Source: Boesenbergia rotunda (Eukaryota; Streptophyta; Magnoliopsida; Zingiberales; Zingiberaceae). From it: a DNA stretch of 64,000 bases. The translations under genes were made by a program, and so were the position numbers. A model generated the notes under the pieces. The model did no database searches. It was not told the DNA's origin and saw only the letters and a list, made by a program, of their open reading frames with translations. This document shows, in pieces, positions 21,920 through 32,572 of the stretch (its first letter is position 1; each line of letters starts with the position of its first letter). The stretch spans positions 1-64,000 of the forward strand of contig JAGFNQ010000193.1 of the NCBI GenBank assembly GCA_024364735.1, read 5' to 3'.

Positions 21920-22428
21920 AGATCTTCTCCAAAATAAGATATAAGATTTAATATTTCGTAGGGTATTCCTATTCTAATCAATAGATTCTTAGTTATCTGA
22001 TAATCGTTATGGTTGCATAAGTAGATGAGATAGAGGCCCGGTGAGCCAATTGCTATGGAGGGTGTCAGCCACATAGCTCAAGCTAAGCTTGAATTATGAG
22101 GTTGATAGCATCTAAACAAGCTAAGCCCAAGCCAAGCTTCAAACAAACTCAAGCTCATAAAAAATAAATTAAGCCAAGCTTGAACACTCATTTCAAAAAC
22201 TTGGTTCATTTTAAGCTCGGCTCGACTTGGTTACTTTATCAAATAAGCTTGAATACCCTAAAGCTTGGCTCGACTCGACTCGGCTCGACTCATTTATAAT
22301 TTTGATCTTCTCCGAAATAGGATATAAGATTTAATATTTCGTACGGTATTTTCGTTCTAATCAATAGATTCTTAGTTGTCTAATAATGATTATAACCGCA
22401 TAAGTAGAAAAGACTGAGGCTTGGTGGA
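21920..22428 (+). repeat. Direct duplication around a CTCGA-rich insert
   Basis: 21920-22046 (AGATCTTCTCC... AATAGATTCTTAG... GCATAAGTAGA) is repeated at 22306-22428, about 386 bp apart. Between them, 22080-22300 holds (A)AGCTTGGCTCGACTCG-type repeats, which look like a dispersed element. The second copy is diverged by about 10-15%. Confidence 0.6.
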
Positions 22429-22795
22429 CAGAGACAGATCTAGGATTTTATATTTGAGGGCCCGCATAGAAAATAATTATTAAGTATAATAATGGTCTTC
22501 TTAATCTTTCAAAATATATAATATATATTTAGTTAAAATGTATAAAATAGAGGGAAGAAAAAAAAAATTAAAATTTAGTTCTGATAAGAATTTGAACGAT
22601 ACAGGAGTAGTATAAAAATTTTAAATTTATCATTGCATCAATTATAAATATTTATTTTAATAGGAGCCTAATAATATATATATTAAAAAAATAAAAAAAT
22701 ATACTAAAATAATAAATAAAAAATATATAAAAATAATATTATTAAAAATTTATGAAGATTGTAATCCCTCGAATCCTACGCTAGATCCACCCCTG
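22429..22795. mobile_element. hAT-like MITE
   Basis: The left end CAGAGACAGATCTAGGATTT and the complement of the right end CAGGGGTGGATCTAG...AGGATT are related inverted ends starting CAG. The flanks TTGGTGGA and CCGGTGGA match at six of eight positions. The interior is AT-rich and non-coding. Confidence 0.55.
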
Positions 22796-22805
22796 CCCGG
22801 TGGAC

Positions 22806-23296
22806 CAGTTGCTGAGACCTACAGGACAGAGATAATGACGACGACTCGAACAGTGGCTTCATCAAATATATTACAACAATGGTTGACTAAAACCTCCTAA
22901 GATAATGGTCACATCAAAACATGATGCAACGAAAACCATGACAATTAGGATGCTTTCACATGCGTGGGAAAGGCACACGATGAAATAATGACAATAGCAT
23001 ATGGAAAAAAACAGACCCGACACAGTTTAAAATTAATAAGAAAGTACGACTAGATAGGCAAGATCTATAAATATATTATGGAGGGAGATATAAAATCTTT
23101 TCTCACGATGTTATCTTGCCACCGAGATAACACATGAGACAAGATTTTATAGCTTATAAATTAAAGCTCAAGAATATCATTTTCAAGGTAAAAAAAAGAT
23201 GAATCTTTTATAAAAATAAAAACCAAATTAAGGAATGAAAGGTAGAGGGAGATATAGAACTTGTTTTGGGGCAATTAGAGTGTCGGGAAGACAAAG
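22806..23296. other. No feature recognised
   Basis: Mixed AT-rich sequence between the MITE and the next LTR. I see no open frame longer than 60 codons and no repeat. Confidence 0.3.
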
Positions 23297-23586
23297 TGTT
23301 GAGAATCGATTCTGGGATTGTTGTTGAAAGGATACAAATTGATATGATTTCGTCGAGATTAGTATTGGATACTATCTCCGTAAAATGGTATTACTTCACT
23401 ACGGGTGCTTATGGATAGCAGCAATTCGTTTCCCAAAATACAATTACGATGTCTCGAAATAGCAGCACTACAAATTTCGAGACCAACGAACTTTTTCGTA
23501 GGCTTTGTGGACTCTGGATGCACAATATGGGATGAATATTAATGACTTTGATGATTGAATGAATGAATCCGGCATCTAGGGGACTT

Positions 23587-23594
23587 TATTTATA
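23587..23594 (-). promoter_or_regulatory. LTR TATA box
   Basis: TATAAATA on the minus strand inside the copia LTR, followed by AAGTCCCC. Confidence 0.55.
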
Positions 23595-23948
23595 CAAGGG
23601 AAGAGGTGAGGTACCATTTGGTGAGTGAGTGTGACCTTTGATTTTGGATTAATCTGGGTCGTTGATCTGGAGGGTTGCAACTCTTTAGATAGCCCTTTAA
23701 TCTTATCCATCAGATCTGGATGGTTGTAACCCTTCAGATCTCCCTTTGATCTCAGCCGCCAGATTTGATTTGACACTTCAGATCAAGTCTCTTCACCAAC
23801 GGTCAGATCGTAACTCTTTACGATCAACACTCCAGATCGCGTCACTTGCGATCCAGCATCCATCTTCGATCCAACGATTGCCATTCGTTTGCCCAGTCAG
23901 CATTCCAATCATCTCTCTCCTCCTACCTGAGTGTTACGCAAGCACTGC

Positions 23949-24173
23949 CACGTCACCCAAGCGTCACGTAGGCACTGCCACGTCATCGAGTGCCACGTCA
24001 CCTGGAGCATAAATTTAAGCTCCTCAATGCTCCTTGCGACGATTGTGTCACTTGCAATCCAGCACCCATCTTCGATCCAACGGTTGTTATTCGTTTGCCC
24101 AGCCAGCAATCCAGTCATCTCTCTCCACCTACATTAGTGTCACGCAGGCACTATCACGTCATATACCACGTCA
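23949..24173 (-). promoter_or_regulatory. Cluster of TGACGTG (bZIP-type) boxes
   Basis: CACGTCA occurs at 23949, 23979, 23994, 24155 and 24167, i.e. TGACGTG on the transcribed strand, about 360-580 bp upstream of the TATA box. TGACG/ACGT cores are known plant bZIP (TGA/ABF class) targets. Binding here is inferred. Confidence 0.5.
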
Positions 24174-25189
24174 CCTGGAGCATAAATTTAAGCTCCTCAA
24201 TGCTCCTCGCGATGATGCAAAGTGAAAAGTGCGCCAACAAAGCGCCCATTGCGCATGTGCAGGCATGGCGCGCTCGCAGGTGCGAGCACTTACTTGCTTG
24301 TGAGAAGAGACCACTTGTGTTCTTTTTTTTTTAATTCCATTAACACATGAACACATATAAGGAAGCAAACATTTTTGAAAACTTACAGATGTGAGACTAT
24401 TCCCTATCTACTTCCTTCTATACTAATTTTTTTGCTGACTTTAAACAATTAATTTCTCATTCACTCGTAATCAGTTTTGAGCAAATTAATAGTCTAATTA
24501 ATCTATGTGAAATGTAGATTTCGTTTTTAAAGTCACTTCTGACTTTCATCGATTGATGATATCTCAATTTTCCTTTACAAAATCGTATTTGGTGTTTTTT
24601 AAGAACTAAATATCTAACAATCCCCTACATAAATGGAAATTAATGCATGTATGCATACCGACATTTTACAAGAGTCCAATCGATAAGTCAATGCATCGGA
24701 AAAGGTAGCTTATGGCTTTGAACCTTCCGTAGTGGAATGCTATCGAGCATACTTGGTTGCGCAGTGAATGTGATGTCTTGAACTACTCAGCTGTTTGTAT
24801 ATACTAAGACAATAGCACCCACACAGAGACTTATCTTACCTACTTTAGGTTCTCATGATTGGTTCCGTTTTGGCCATGGACACATCTTGGATTCATGAGT
24901 GTTTCATTGAAACGACCTGTCTTGACACATATATAGGTGATACTTCTATCAAGAGTATCCTACCATACTCCACCTTATAAAAGTATAGACGTCATTAAAA
25001 GCATAAGTTTAACCTCACTATATATGGTAGGACAATACATGCTCATCCTAGGATTGGGATAGAGATAATATATCTCGTGTGTTATAACGCAACTTCTGTA
25101 ACTTCGTTGTCCCATTGAACCAAGATCTTGGGATCTCCAGTCAACAAGGTTGGGTTACCACTACAATCATTTCAGTTATAGATTGTTAA

Positions 25190-25606
25190 TCTCATTCCTC
25201 TTGATGAGCAGTATACTTGATCTCAACTTAGCTCCTTCGTAAGAGGATATGCTAAATTATCTTTGAACTTAACATATTCGATTGCAATCACTCCATTTAA
25301 AATCAACTACCTAATGGTATTGTGTCTATGATGTATATGTTATGATTTACCATTATATATACTACTCTGTGCCCTTCCAATCACCGATTGACTATCACAG
25401 TATATAAGTATGGCGAACATAGGTTTCGTCCAGCTCGGAATATCTTCTAAGAAGTTCCGCGATCATTCAACTTCCTCAGTTGCTTTGTCTAGTGTTATAA
25501 ACTCTGATTCCATAGTTGACCGAGTAATGCACATTTGCTTAGTGGACTTCCAAGATACCACTCCCCCACTGATCGTGAATACATATCCACTAGTGGATTT
25601 AGAGTC
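25190..25606 (-). pseudogene. Copia RNase H remnant
   Basis: Continuing from CDANWISDT in the frame above, stop-interrupted sequence reads TSGYVFTISGGVVSWKS, ITRSTMESEFITLDKATEE, YCDSQSVIGRA and EYVKFKDNLAYPLTKELS. These are the Asp, Glu and Asp regions of copia RNase H. At least four stops interrupt it. Confidence 0.75.
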
Positions 25607-26560
25607 TTATGTATCTGATATCCAATTAGCATCACAGTATTCCTCTAAGACAGTGGGATATCTTCCGTAATGTAATACGTAGTTCATAATATATTTCAAA
25701 TACCTAAGAACTCGCATCAATGCTTTCCAATGAGTGTCATTTGGATTACTCATAAAATGACTCAGCTTGTTAACCACACGGGTAATATCCGGGCGTGTGC
25801 AGTTTATGAGATACATCAAACTGCCTATTATCCGAGAATATTCCAATTGTGATATGGGCTCACCATGATTTTTCGCTAAGTGTTGACTTAGATCCATAGG
25901 TGTTTTTACTATAGAGAGATCGTATGCATTGAACATTTTCAATGTCGACTCTGCATAGTGGGATTGTGTCAGAACTATTCCATCAGATGTCCTGAGAATT
26001 TTAATTCCCAATATAGCATCTGCTCGACCCATATCTTTCATATCGAAATTGTTGGTCAACATTCTCTTTGTACTCATGATTATCTCATGATTACTGTCCA
26101 TTATAAGCATGTCGTCTACGTATAGACAGACGATTACATGACCTTCAGGTATGGTTTTGGCATAAATGCATTTGTCACATTTATTTATTTTGAATTCGTT
26201 TGACAATATTACTTGTCAAAATTTTTCGTGTCATTGTTTAGGCGCTTGTTTAAGTCCGTATAATGACTTAACAAGTCGACACACCTTTTCCTCTTTTCCT
26301 GAAGCTACGAACCCCTCGAGTTGCATCATATAAAGTTCTTCTTCCAACTCACCATTTAAGAAGACAGTCTCAACATTCATTTGATGTATTTCAAGGTCAT
26401 ATAGTGTTGTGATGGCTATCAGTACTCATATGGACGTAATCCTTATCACAGGTGAGTAAATATCGTAGTAATCAAGGCCTTCCTTTTGCTTGAACCCTTT
26501 GGCTACAAGTATGACCTTATATTCCTTGTAATTCTGTACTAGAAGGTTAGGTTTGGCCCC
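25607..26560 (-). pseudogene. Copia reverse transcriptase, interrupted
   Basis: The C-terminal 199 codons (26206-25607) keep the catalytic motif VCLYVDDMLI and downstream DMGRADAILGIKI, SQLEYSRIIGSLMYL, CTRPDI. Upstream to about 26720 the finger/palm sequence is readable only with stops (FKQKEGLDYYDI, EELYMMQLEGF). The 92-bp insertion at 26522-26613 splits the FKQKEG region. Confidence 0.85.
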
Positions 26561-26613
26561 TTTCTAGTATGGATTTTCTTTTCTGGAATAAAATATTCCT
26601 TTATTAAAAAAAA
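26522..26613 (+). mobile_element. 92-bp poly(A) retroposed fragment
   Basis: It inserts into the copia reverse transcriptase and is bounded by a perfect 15-bp direct repeat AAGTATGACCTTATA (26507-26521 and 26614-26628). It ends in GGAATAAAATATTCC, a short spacer and about ten A residues, i.e. a polyadenylation signal plus tail. This is the signature of LINE-machinery retroposition of an RNA 3' end. The source RNA is unknown. Confidence 0.8.
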
Positions 26614-26756
26614 AAGTATGACCTTATACTTATCGATCGATCCATTAGCTTTAGTATCCACTTACAACCTAATGGTTTAGTACCAGTAGGAAGGTCCACT
26701 AATTCCCAAATATAATTATTCGTGATGGACTTGATTTCATTATTAACAGTCTCTTG

Positions 26757-27755
26757 TCATAATGGGGTGTCCGGACTAGAGAGAGTTTCATTTAATGTTC
26801 TTGGGTCCATTTTCGATATAAAAATCATGAAGTCTGGCCTGAACGATTTCTCAACTCTAGCCTTTTTGCTCCGACGTGGCTCTGAGCTTTGATCGTCAAT
26901 AGTCCTTTTTCGACTACTAAGTTTAGGAACGTCTTGTTCGTTAGAACTTCTGTTGTAATTACTTTGAACGTTTCCCTTCTTATTTGGGAATACACTTTCA
27001 AGGAATATTGCATTCCGAGATTCTATGGTTATTCTCACATGAATATAAGGAATGTCTGACTTGTGAACTATGAAATAATATGCACTACTGTTATGGGCAT
27101 ATCCGACAAATATCACATCGAACGTTTTAGGCCTGTTCTTTACTTGCTTTGGTTTGGTTACTTCAACCTTTGCCAAGCACCCCCATACTTTCAAGTATTT
27201 GTATGATGGCTCGCGGTCTTTCCATAGTTCATATGACGTTTTATCATTTTTCTTGTAAGGGATTTTATTGAAAATGTGATTTGCCGATAATATAGCTTCC
27301 CCCCTCCCCACAAGTTCTGGAGTAAGCCTGAATTTATCAACAAGTTATTCATTATTTTCTTTAGTGTCTGATTTTTACGTCCGGCAACACCACTTGATTG
27401 AGGCGAGTATGGTGCCGTTGTCTGATGGATAATGCCAGATCTGAACAAAACTCATCAAACGGTGCACCATATTCTCCACCTCTTTCGCTACAAATTATTT
27501 TAATTCGTTTATCAAGTTGATTTTTCAACTTTTATTTTATAGGTTCTAAAGCCTCAATGCTTCATCTTTACTTCTTAAAAGAAAGATATTACATAACCTC
27601 GTGTAGTCATCGATAAAAATAAAAAAATAATTTTTACCTTCTCTAGTTTGCACGAATTTTAAGTCACATAAATCACTATATATCAATTCTAAAGGAGTCG
27701 TTGACCTTTCGACCGAATGAAAAGGTAGTCTCGTCGTGTTTGCTTCCACACACAC
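26757..27755 (-). pseudogene. Copia integrase, broken
   Basis: Three frames: 27755-27546 (LIYSDLCDL with the first Asp, FIFIDDYTR with the second), 27448-27191 (TAPYSPQSSGVAGRKNQTL) and 27311-26757 (NKIPYKKNDKTSYELWKDRE, YLKVWGCLAKV). In the family the third block reads GVAERKN; here the catalytic glutamate is glycine. Frameshifts near 27300 and 27500 break the chain. Confidence 0.82.
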
Positions 27756-28010
27756 TTCACATTTGTGTGTTTCGTCAACATTGGCGTTTGGTAATAAATT
27801 TAATTTAATGAGACATTTCAGAGTATTATTATTAACATGTCCAAGTCGATCATGTCATAAATTAAAACACTCAACAACGTAGCTGGAAGCTTTTATTTTA
27901 TTACCATCAAATTCACGGTATACAATCATTACAACCATTTTGAACAAACTCTGTTCTAAATATCCCTTACCTATGAAGAGATCATTCTTCGTAAGTACAA
28001 AGTTGTTTGA

Positions 28011-28556
28011 CTAGAACACTAGTCTAAAGTCGGTCTTGACAAGTGTCGATCCAGAAACTAGGTTCTTTTTGATGTCAGGAACGTGGAGCACATTAATGAG
28101 TGTTAGTTCCTTCCCAGATGTCATCTTCATGACAACTTTCCTGAGTCCGACAATCGGTGATGTAGTGCAATTGCCCATATAGAGCTTTCTTCCATTTATC
28201 GGTGTATACTTGGAGAACATCGTCTTATCAGAACAGATGTGACGTGTTACTCCAGTATTGATCCACCACTGCTTCGGGTTGTCCACCACCATGTTGGCTT
28301 TAAACATGATCGCAGTGAGATCCAGTTCCGATAAATCGGGGAGCTTGCCATCAGAAGTTGCGACATGGTTCGCAACATCCTTCTGACTCTTAGTTGGTTT
28401 CATCGGAGGTCTACAATCTTTGGACAGGTGTCCTGGCTTTCCGCAGTTGTGGTATGAGCCCTTGAATTTCTTGCCTTGAGCATTCTTCATGAATTGTTTC
28501 AGCTTCTTGACATTTGGCTCAACCATGTTGGACATCTCGTCGATAGCCCGCTTCAT
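28011..28556 (-). pseudogene. Gag zinc knuckle and protease
   Basis: 182 codons. The knuckle reads YHNCGKPGHLSKDC; the first cysteine of the CX2CX4HX4C pattern is tyrosine. The protease core reads WWINTGVTRHICS where the family has D-S/T-G-A, so the catalytic aspartate is asparagine. Both enzyme-critical sites are therefore damaged even though the frame is open. Confidence 0.8.
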
Positions 28557-28622
28557 TCCTCTAGCGTTAGATAACTTTCAATTATCCTCCTCTATTCGTA
28601 GTCTCAGAATCAGGTCTTCAAG

Positions 28623-29135
28623 TCACATCTCCTTTGGCTTGTGCTTGAGGTAATTTTTGAAATCCTTCCACGACGGAGGGAGTATCTCGATTACCACAGC
28701 TACTTTGAACGATTCGTTCATCTTCATACCTTTGACATCCAGATCATGCAGTATCAATTGCATGTCTTGGACTTGAGACGTTACACTCTTAGAATCCACC
28801 ATCTTAAAATCCAAAAATCGGCCGACAATGAATTTCTTCAATCCGACGTTTTCAATTTTGTATTTCTTTTCTAGTGATTCCCACGGAGATTTTATCGTCT
28901 CCATCGTACTATACACGTTATACAATGTGTCATCCAATGCGTTGAGAACATAGTTACGGCACGGGAAATCTTCATGTGACTATGCATCATATGCTATCAT
29001 TAGTGGCTGGTGGGTCTTCACGTAAAAACCGTATGAGGTTTGTCGTTATCAGATAGAACAACATCTTCTGCTGCTATCATTTGAAGTTGACTCCTTTGAA
29101 TGTCTCCAGCTTCTCTTCATGCGGAACAGCGGTCG
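28623..29135 (-). pseudogene. Copia Gag N-terminal part
   Basis: About 100 open codons (28937-28623) contain the plant copia Gag (UBN2-like) pattern: SPWESLEKKY, IGRF-like VGRFLDFKMVD, SVTSQVQDMQLILHDL, ILPPSWKDFKNYLKHK. Upstream, the stretch encoding VPHEEKLETFKGVNFK is separated by stops at about 28980-29090. Confidence 0.75.
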
Positions 29136-29271
29136 GAACGTCGTTGATCAATGTCAAGTGTGCATGAGGTGTGCAAGATTTAGGGGTTGCATTATATTAT
29201 TAAGCAAAAAAATTGAATATTTTTTAAGTGTGCATGAGGTGTGCAACGTAAGGTATGTATGGTATCATTTC

Positions 29272-29272
<1 letters not shown>

Positions 29273-29364
<92 letters not shown>
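29273..29364. repeat. (CT)n(AT)n compound microsatellite
   Basis: A CT run passes directly into a TA/AT run. Frames reading through it (SLSLSL...YIYIY) are low-complexity artefacts. Confidence 0.95.
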
Positions 29365-29366
<2 letters not shown>

Positions 29367-30172
29367 TATATTTGGTGGTTCGTAGGTCGACCCGCCTAAC
29401 CACAATCTACTTTGGGTGGAATTGGATTGGGTTGAGAATTTTTCAATTTGTCAAGTTGGCTAAGCGGCCCTCCCGACCCAACCCAACTCACTCAGCCTGC
29501 CCTCTCAGCCCATCTTAGCTCGCTAGATGATGGATTTTTGACGAGTCAACCTATCAAATAGCTATAGGCTTTAAGGTAGGGAACACTTGCCATCGTGAGT
29601 AATTATACAATCTCGTTTTTTAAGTAATTCAGATGCCCAATTTTTAGAATCAACTAATTTTGAAGGTGGTGACTAGGTTTATGAAAATTTTGCCACCGAG
29701 ATAAATCTAAAAATAAAAATAGTTCATCACTCTATAATTGGCATTTCAAAATTGTCTTTCTATTAGTGGAAATTAATCCACAGTGCATCTTAATTAGAAA
29801 TCAATTCGGAAATATCTGGTTAAATGTAGAAATCTCTTGCTATCATAAAAAAAATAACATTGTTACATTGTGTGAATATTTTGAGAGTATTTTAAATTAC
29901 TAGATGTTGTATTGATTGAGTTTTGGTTTAACAGGGCATTAAATCTCAGTGGTAGATTATAAAAAAATTGATGGTATATTTGTGTATTATCCAAAATTGT
30001 TTGAGTTAAGATTAGGGTTACAAAGCACTTGGGTTAAGTTAGGAGATTAACAACCACATGGTGGGGGATTAACGAAGGTTATTTTAGGAGGTCTCCTATT
30101 CGAAATGTTCTCGCAGGATGGATTGATAACTAACATATGAGGTGTTATTATCATGAAGTATAAGGTCAAATC
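29365..30172. other. No gene seen
   Basis: Mixed AT-rich sequence with no coding motif. GTGCATGAGGTGTGCAA just to its left occurs twice (about 29160 and 29230). Confidence 0.3.
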
Positions 30173-30596
30173 TTGGTGAAGCTGTTTTGGAAGGAATCGA
30201 CGTCAACGGTTAGTCACCAGGGTTCAACCCACATGGATGCTGACGCTAGAGGAGGAACTCCACATCCTGTGAGATTAACACGAGCGTTAGGGGGACACGC
30301 CGGAGGTTGTCCGGCGGAGCCCACTTCGACGCTCAAGTCAGTGCCTCGATGGAGGAGATAAGAAGGCGGCAAGAAAGTATGTGAGTAGCAGAGAAGGTGT
30401 AGCCCCTTTACCGGAGGGGTTAGGGTACCTTTTATACTTGCGGCGGCTGCCTTCGTGCGTCTCCGTGATCTTTGCCACGCCCCCCATTTGTCGGTTACTG
30501 GATAACCTTTGTAACGGTTCACACCGCCATCAAGTTCGGCCCGTTAAGACATTTATGGGTCATGATGACTCCACGATAACAGGTGATGGTTATCCG
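30173..30596 (+). mobile_element. Probable LTR fragment cut by SIRE-type insertion
   Basis: GC-rich sequence unlike its left neighbour, with CCTTTTATACTTGCGG near 30430 as a possible promoter. The SIRE-type element inserted at 30596/30597. The text resumes after 38270, so 30173-30596 and 38271 onward were once contiguous. Type unassigned. Confidence 0.35.
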
Positions 30597-30988
30597 TGTT
30601 GGAACTTTGGATGGCTAGAGAAGGAGGGGTGAATGTAGCCAGACACTCAAACTGTTCGCCTCTTTTGAACTTTTCTTTCTGCGATCAAAGTTAGCAGCGG
30701 AAACAAAAACACAGAAAGAAAAACAGAGAAGGAAGAGCAAACCAATCAAACGCTAACACCAGGATGTACAAGGTTCGGGGATAACTTGCCCCTACTCCTT
30801 GGCGTGCCTATGAGGTGGGCGATCCCTTGATCGTCGGCAGATCAAGCCCCGATCAACCCGGATATAATAGAACCTCCTTCTCGGTGGAGAAACCTCTCCA
30901 CAGATCTCACAGATGAATGAACTTGAGTACAAGAGATCACGAGAAGAAACCTCACCAAAAATCTAACAGGAACGCTCAAGCAAGAAGC

Positions 30989-30995
30989 TTTATAG
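30989..30995 (-). promoter_or_regulatory. SIRE-type LTR TATA box
   Basis: CTATAAA on the minus strand (plus TTTATAG), conserved near 36450 in the other LTR except for one change (TTTACAG). It lies downstream of the palindrome array in transcription order. Confidence 0.5.
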
Positions 30996-31125
30996 AGAGC
31001 TCAAACAACCTAGCCAAACTTCACTCGTTTTTCTATTTGTTCTCGCTTCTTCCGCTCCTCTGCATCTCAGATTCTTCTTAAGCTCCTGCTCACCATCGCC
31101 AGGCTCCATCAGCACCCACTGAGCC

Positions 31126-31522
31126 TATAGCGGCCCCGCCTCTATGGTCCCCGCAGGCAACCCTCTAGGCCGGCGACCCTACGGTCTTCCCACCCCTGAC
31201 AGTGGGTTTTTGCCTTCCCTAGGATTCGAACCCTTGACCTCCAGGACAAGTACAATAGTTCCTGAATCCTAGTACCAATTGAGCTACAGCTCAATTGGTA
31301 CCAGGATTCATAAACTTTAGTACTTAGCTTGGAGGTCTAGAGTTCGAATCCTGGGAAAGGCAAAAATCCACTGGCCAGGGGTGGGAAGTACTTGTGAGTA
31401 ACGACCGCCCAAGAGGTCGCCAAAGGGGCCGCCAAATGGGATTTGGCCGCCCAAGGGGCCGAGGGCCGCCATATGGGCCGCCAGTTCGGCCGCCAAAGGG
31501 GCCAAGGGGTCGGGTCGTTACA
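31126..31522. mobile_element. Inverted dimer of a tRNA-type SINE
   Basis: The insert lies in the 3' LTR between GAGCC copies (31121-31125, 31523-31527) and is missing from the partner LTR. Two arms of about 100 bp face each other around TTGAGCTACAGCTCAATTGG. The minus arm has A box TAGCTCAATTGG (complement 31275-31286) and B box GGTTCGAATCC (complement 31222-31232). The plus arm has CAGCTCAATTGG (31287-31298) and AGTTCGAATCC (31341-31351). A GGCCGCC-rich segment follows at 31400-31500. Minus-strand TGTAACGACCC at the edge could instead mark a small LTR-like unit. Confidence 0.6.
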
Positions 31523-31829
31523 GAGCCACAGCCTGACCCACTGACTCCACTGAGCGCTCAGTCCACTGAAGACCTCTTCAGCTGAGCCTCCATCAGTCGC
31601 CAGCCGCGCCATAAGCCATTGAGACCTGGAAACAGGAAACAGACAAATCTGTCACGGTGAAAGTCGCCATTGACTCTTCTCCTTGGCTTGTATCATCCCT
31701 TTAACGTCTGCACACTTCAACAGATGATTAGCAAAGCATATCAAATGAAATCAGCAGTGTATCAGAAGGAAACCAGAACGATTCAGAGCGTCTGACAGCG
31801 ATTTCAAATTAAAGTTCAGACACTGATCG

Positions 31830-32420
31830 ATCACCAGAACGATCAGTGATAACCCTGATCGGTCACCAGACCAATCAGTGAAAGCCCTGAACGATCAGGC
31901 TCCAGCCTGGTCGGTCCAGTGAGGTCATAGGGATCGCGGATCTTCTTGTGATCGGTCACACTGACCGATCAGGGATGTGGATCGGTCACTCTGACCGATC
32001 CAGCAGTTTGCTTGCCACAACCCGCAGGAACCACACACCTGATCGGTCACCTGACCGATCAGGTTGTGCCCTGATCGGTCTGGTGACCGATCAGGTCACT
32101 CCTTGACCGATCAGGAGCCATCTTGATCGGTCAGAATGAGGACAGTCCGATATTTGATCGGTCAGATGGTCTGATTAAGGTTTCTCACAGAAACCTACTG
32201 TCTCTTCTCTGGTCATTCACCAGAACAATCAGAGACCAAAGAGAGACATTCTGTTCTCTCCCTGATCGTTCTGGTGAACGATCAGGAGCCAACCAAAACG
32301 TTTTAGTTCTCATTCTAATCGTTCTCCAGAACGGTCAGACTTCCCTGGATTGGTCACCAGACCGATACACAACATGGAGTTCGTGCCAACTCCCTGATCG
32401 GTCTCTAGACCGATCCAGCT
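31830..32420. repeat. GATCGGTC/GACCGATC array in U3
   Basis: More than a dozen half-sites CTGATCGGTC or GACCGATCAG occur, often paired as inverted repeats with a 3-4 bp spacer (for example GATCGGTCTGGTGACCGATC near 32072). The same array lies at 36880-37460 in the partner LTR. Confidence 0.8.
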
Positions 32421-32572
32421 TCAACTAATTCAACCCTAAGTCAAGAGAACGGGCTCCCTAGCCTTCTCTGACTCATTCTGGTACCGGAGAAAGAGCTCAC
32501 GTGCCCTCTCCGACCAGTACGCTCAATGCTCAGTCCCCCGGACCAAGACTTCGTGCCCAGCTTCACTCATCG

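Larger units (their letters stand above)
8200..21985 (+). mobile_element. Old LTR element enclosing a CMT gene copy
   Basis: The left short LTR is followed by a perfect initiator-Met primer-binding site. The right short LTR at 20664 is preceded by a polypurine-like tract (GACGAGTGGGAG). Both LTRs and both signals are in plus orientation. The interior contains no recognisable gag, integrase or reverse transcriptase; the only gene recognised is a broken chromomethylase in the same orientation. Later insertions account for much of the length: two MITEs, a 4.06-kb Mutator-type element, a SINE, and a solo LTR in the right LTR. Alternative: two separate truncated elements of one family that happen to flank the CMT copy. 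No clear terminal target duplication was found. Confidence 0.45.
20664..21985 (+). mobile_element. Short right LTR, split by a solo LTR
   Basis: 20664-20817 and 21861-21985 together align with the left LTR at 8200-8489. The solo LTR at 20818-21855 splits it. The segment after the break runs CAAGATCTTCTCC... TTTAATATTTCG, matching the left LTR end TTAATGTTTCATAC. Confidence 0.6.
23297..24619 (-). mobile_element. Copia 3' LTR, minus strand
   Basis: On the minus strand it starts TGTTAGATATTTAG, right after a polypurine tract (TGTAGGGGA), and ends near 23297 (TGTTGAGAATCG on plus). A TATAAATA box lies at 23587-23594 (minus). An internal duplication of about 170-210 bp is present (GGAGCATAAATTTAAGCTCC at 24003 and again at 24177). 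Five CACGTCA boxes fall upstream of the TATA. The matching 5' LTR is missing on the right. Confidence 0.7.
24620..29135 (-). pseudogene. Ty1/copia gag-pol relic
   Basis: The interior runs 5' to 3' on the minus strand: gag start (~29130, VPHEEKLETFKGVNFK), gag, zinc knuckle, protease, integrase, reverse transcriptase, RNase H. The order integrase before reverse transcriptase defines copia. Multiple stops and frame changes break it. The 5' LTR and primer-binding site are absent, so the element is truncated at its right edge near 29135. A 92-bp poly(A) insertion interrupts the reverse transcriptase. Parts are listed separately. Confidence 0.88.

Noticed and set aside
25410..25670. 86-codon plus-strand ORF
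   Set aside because: Antisense shadow of the copia RNase H region.
29119..29518. ORFs rich in SLSLSL and YIYIY
   Set aside because: Translations of the (CT)n(AT)n microsatellite.
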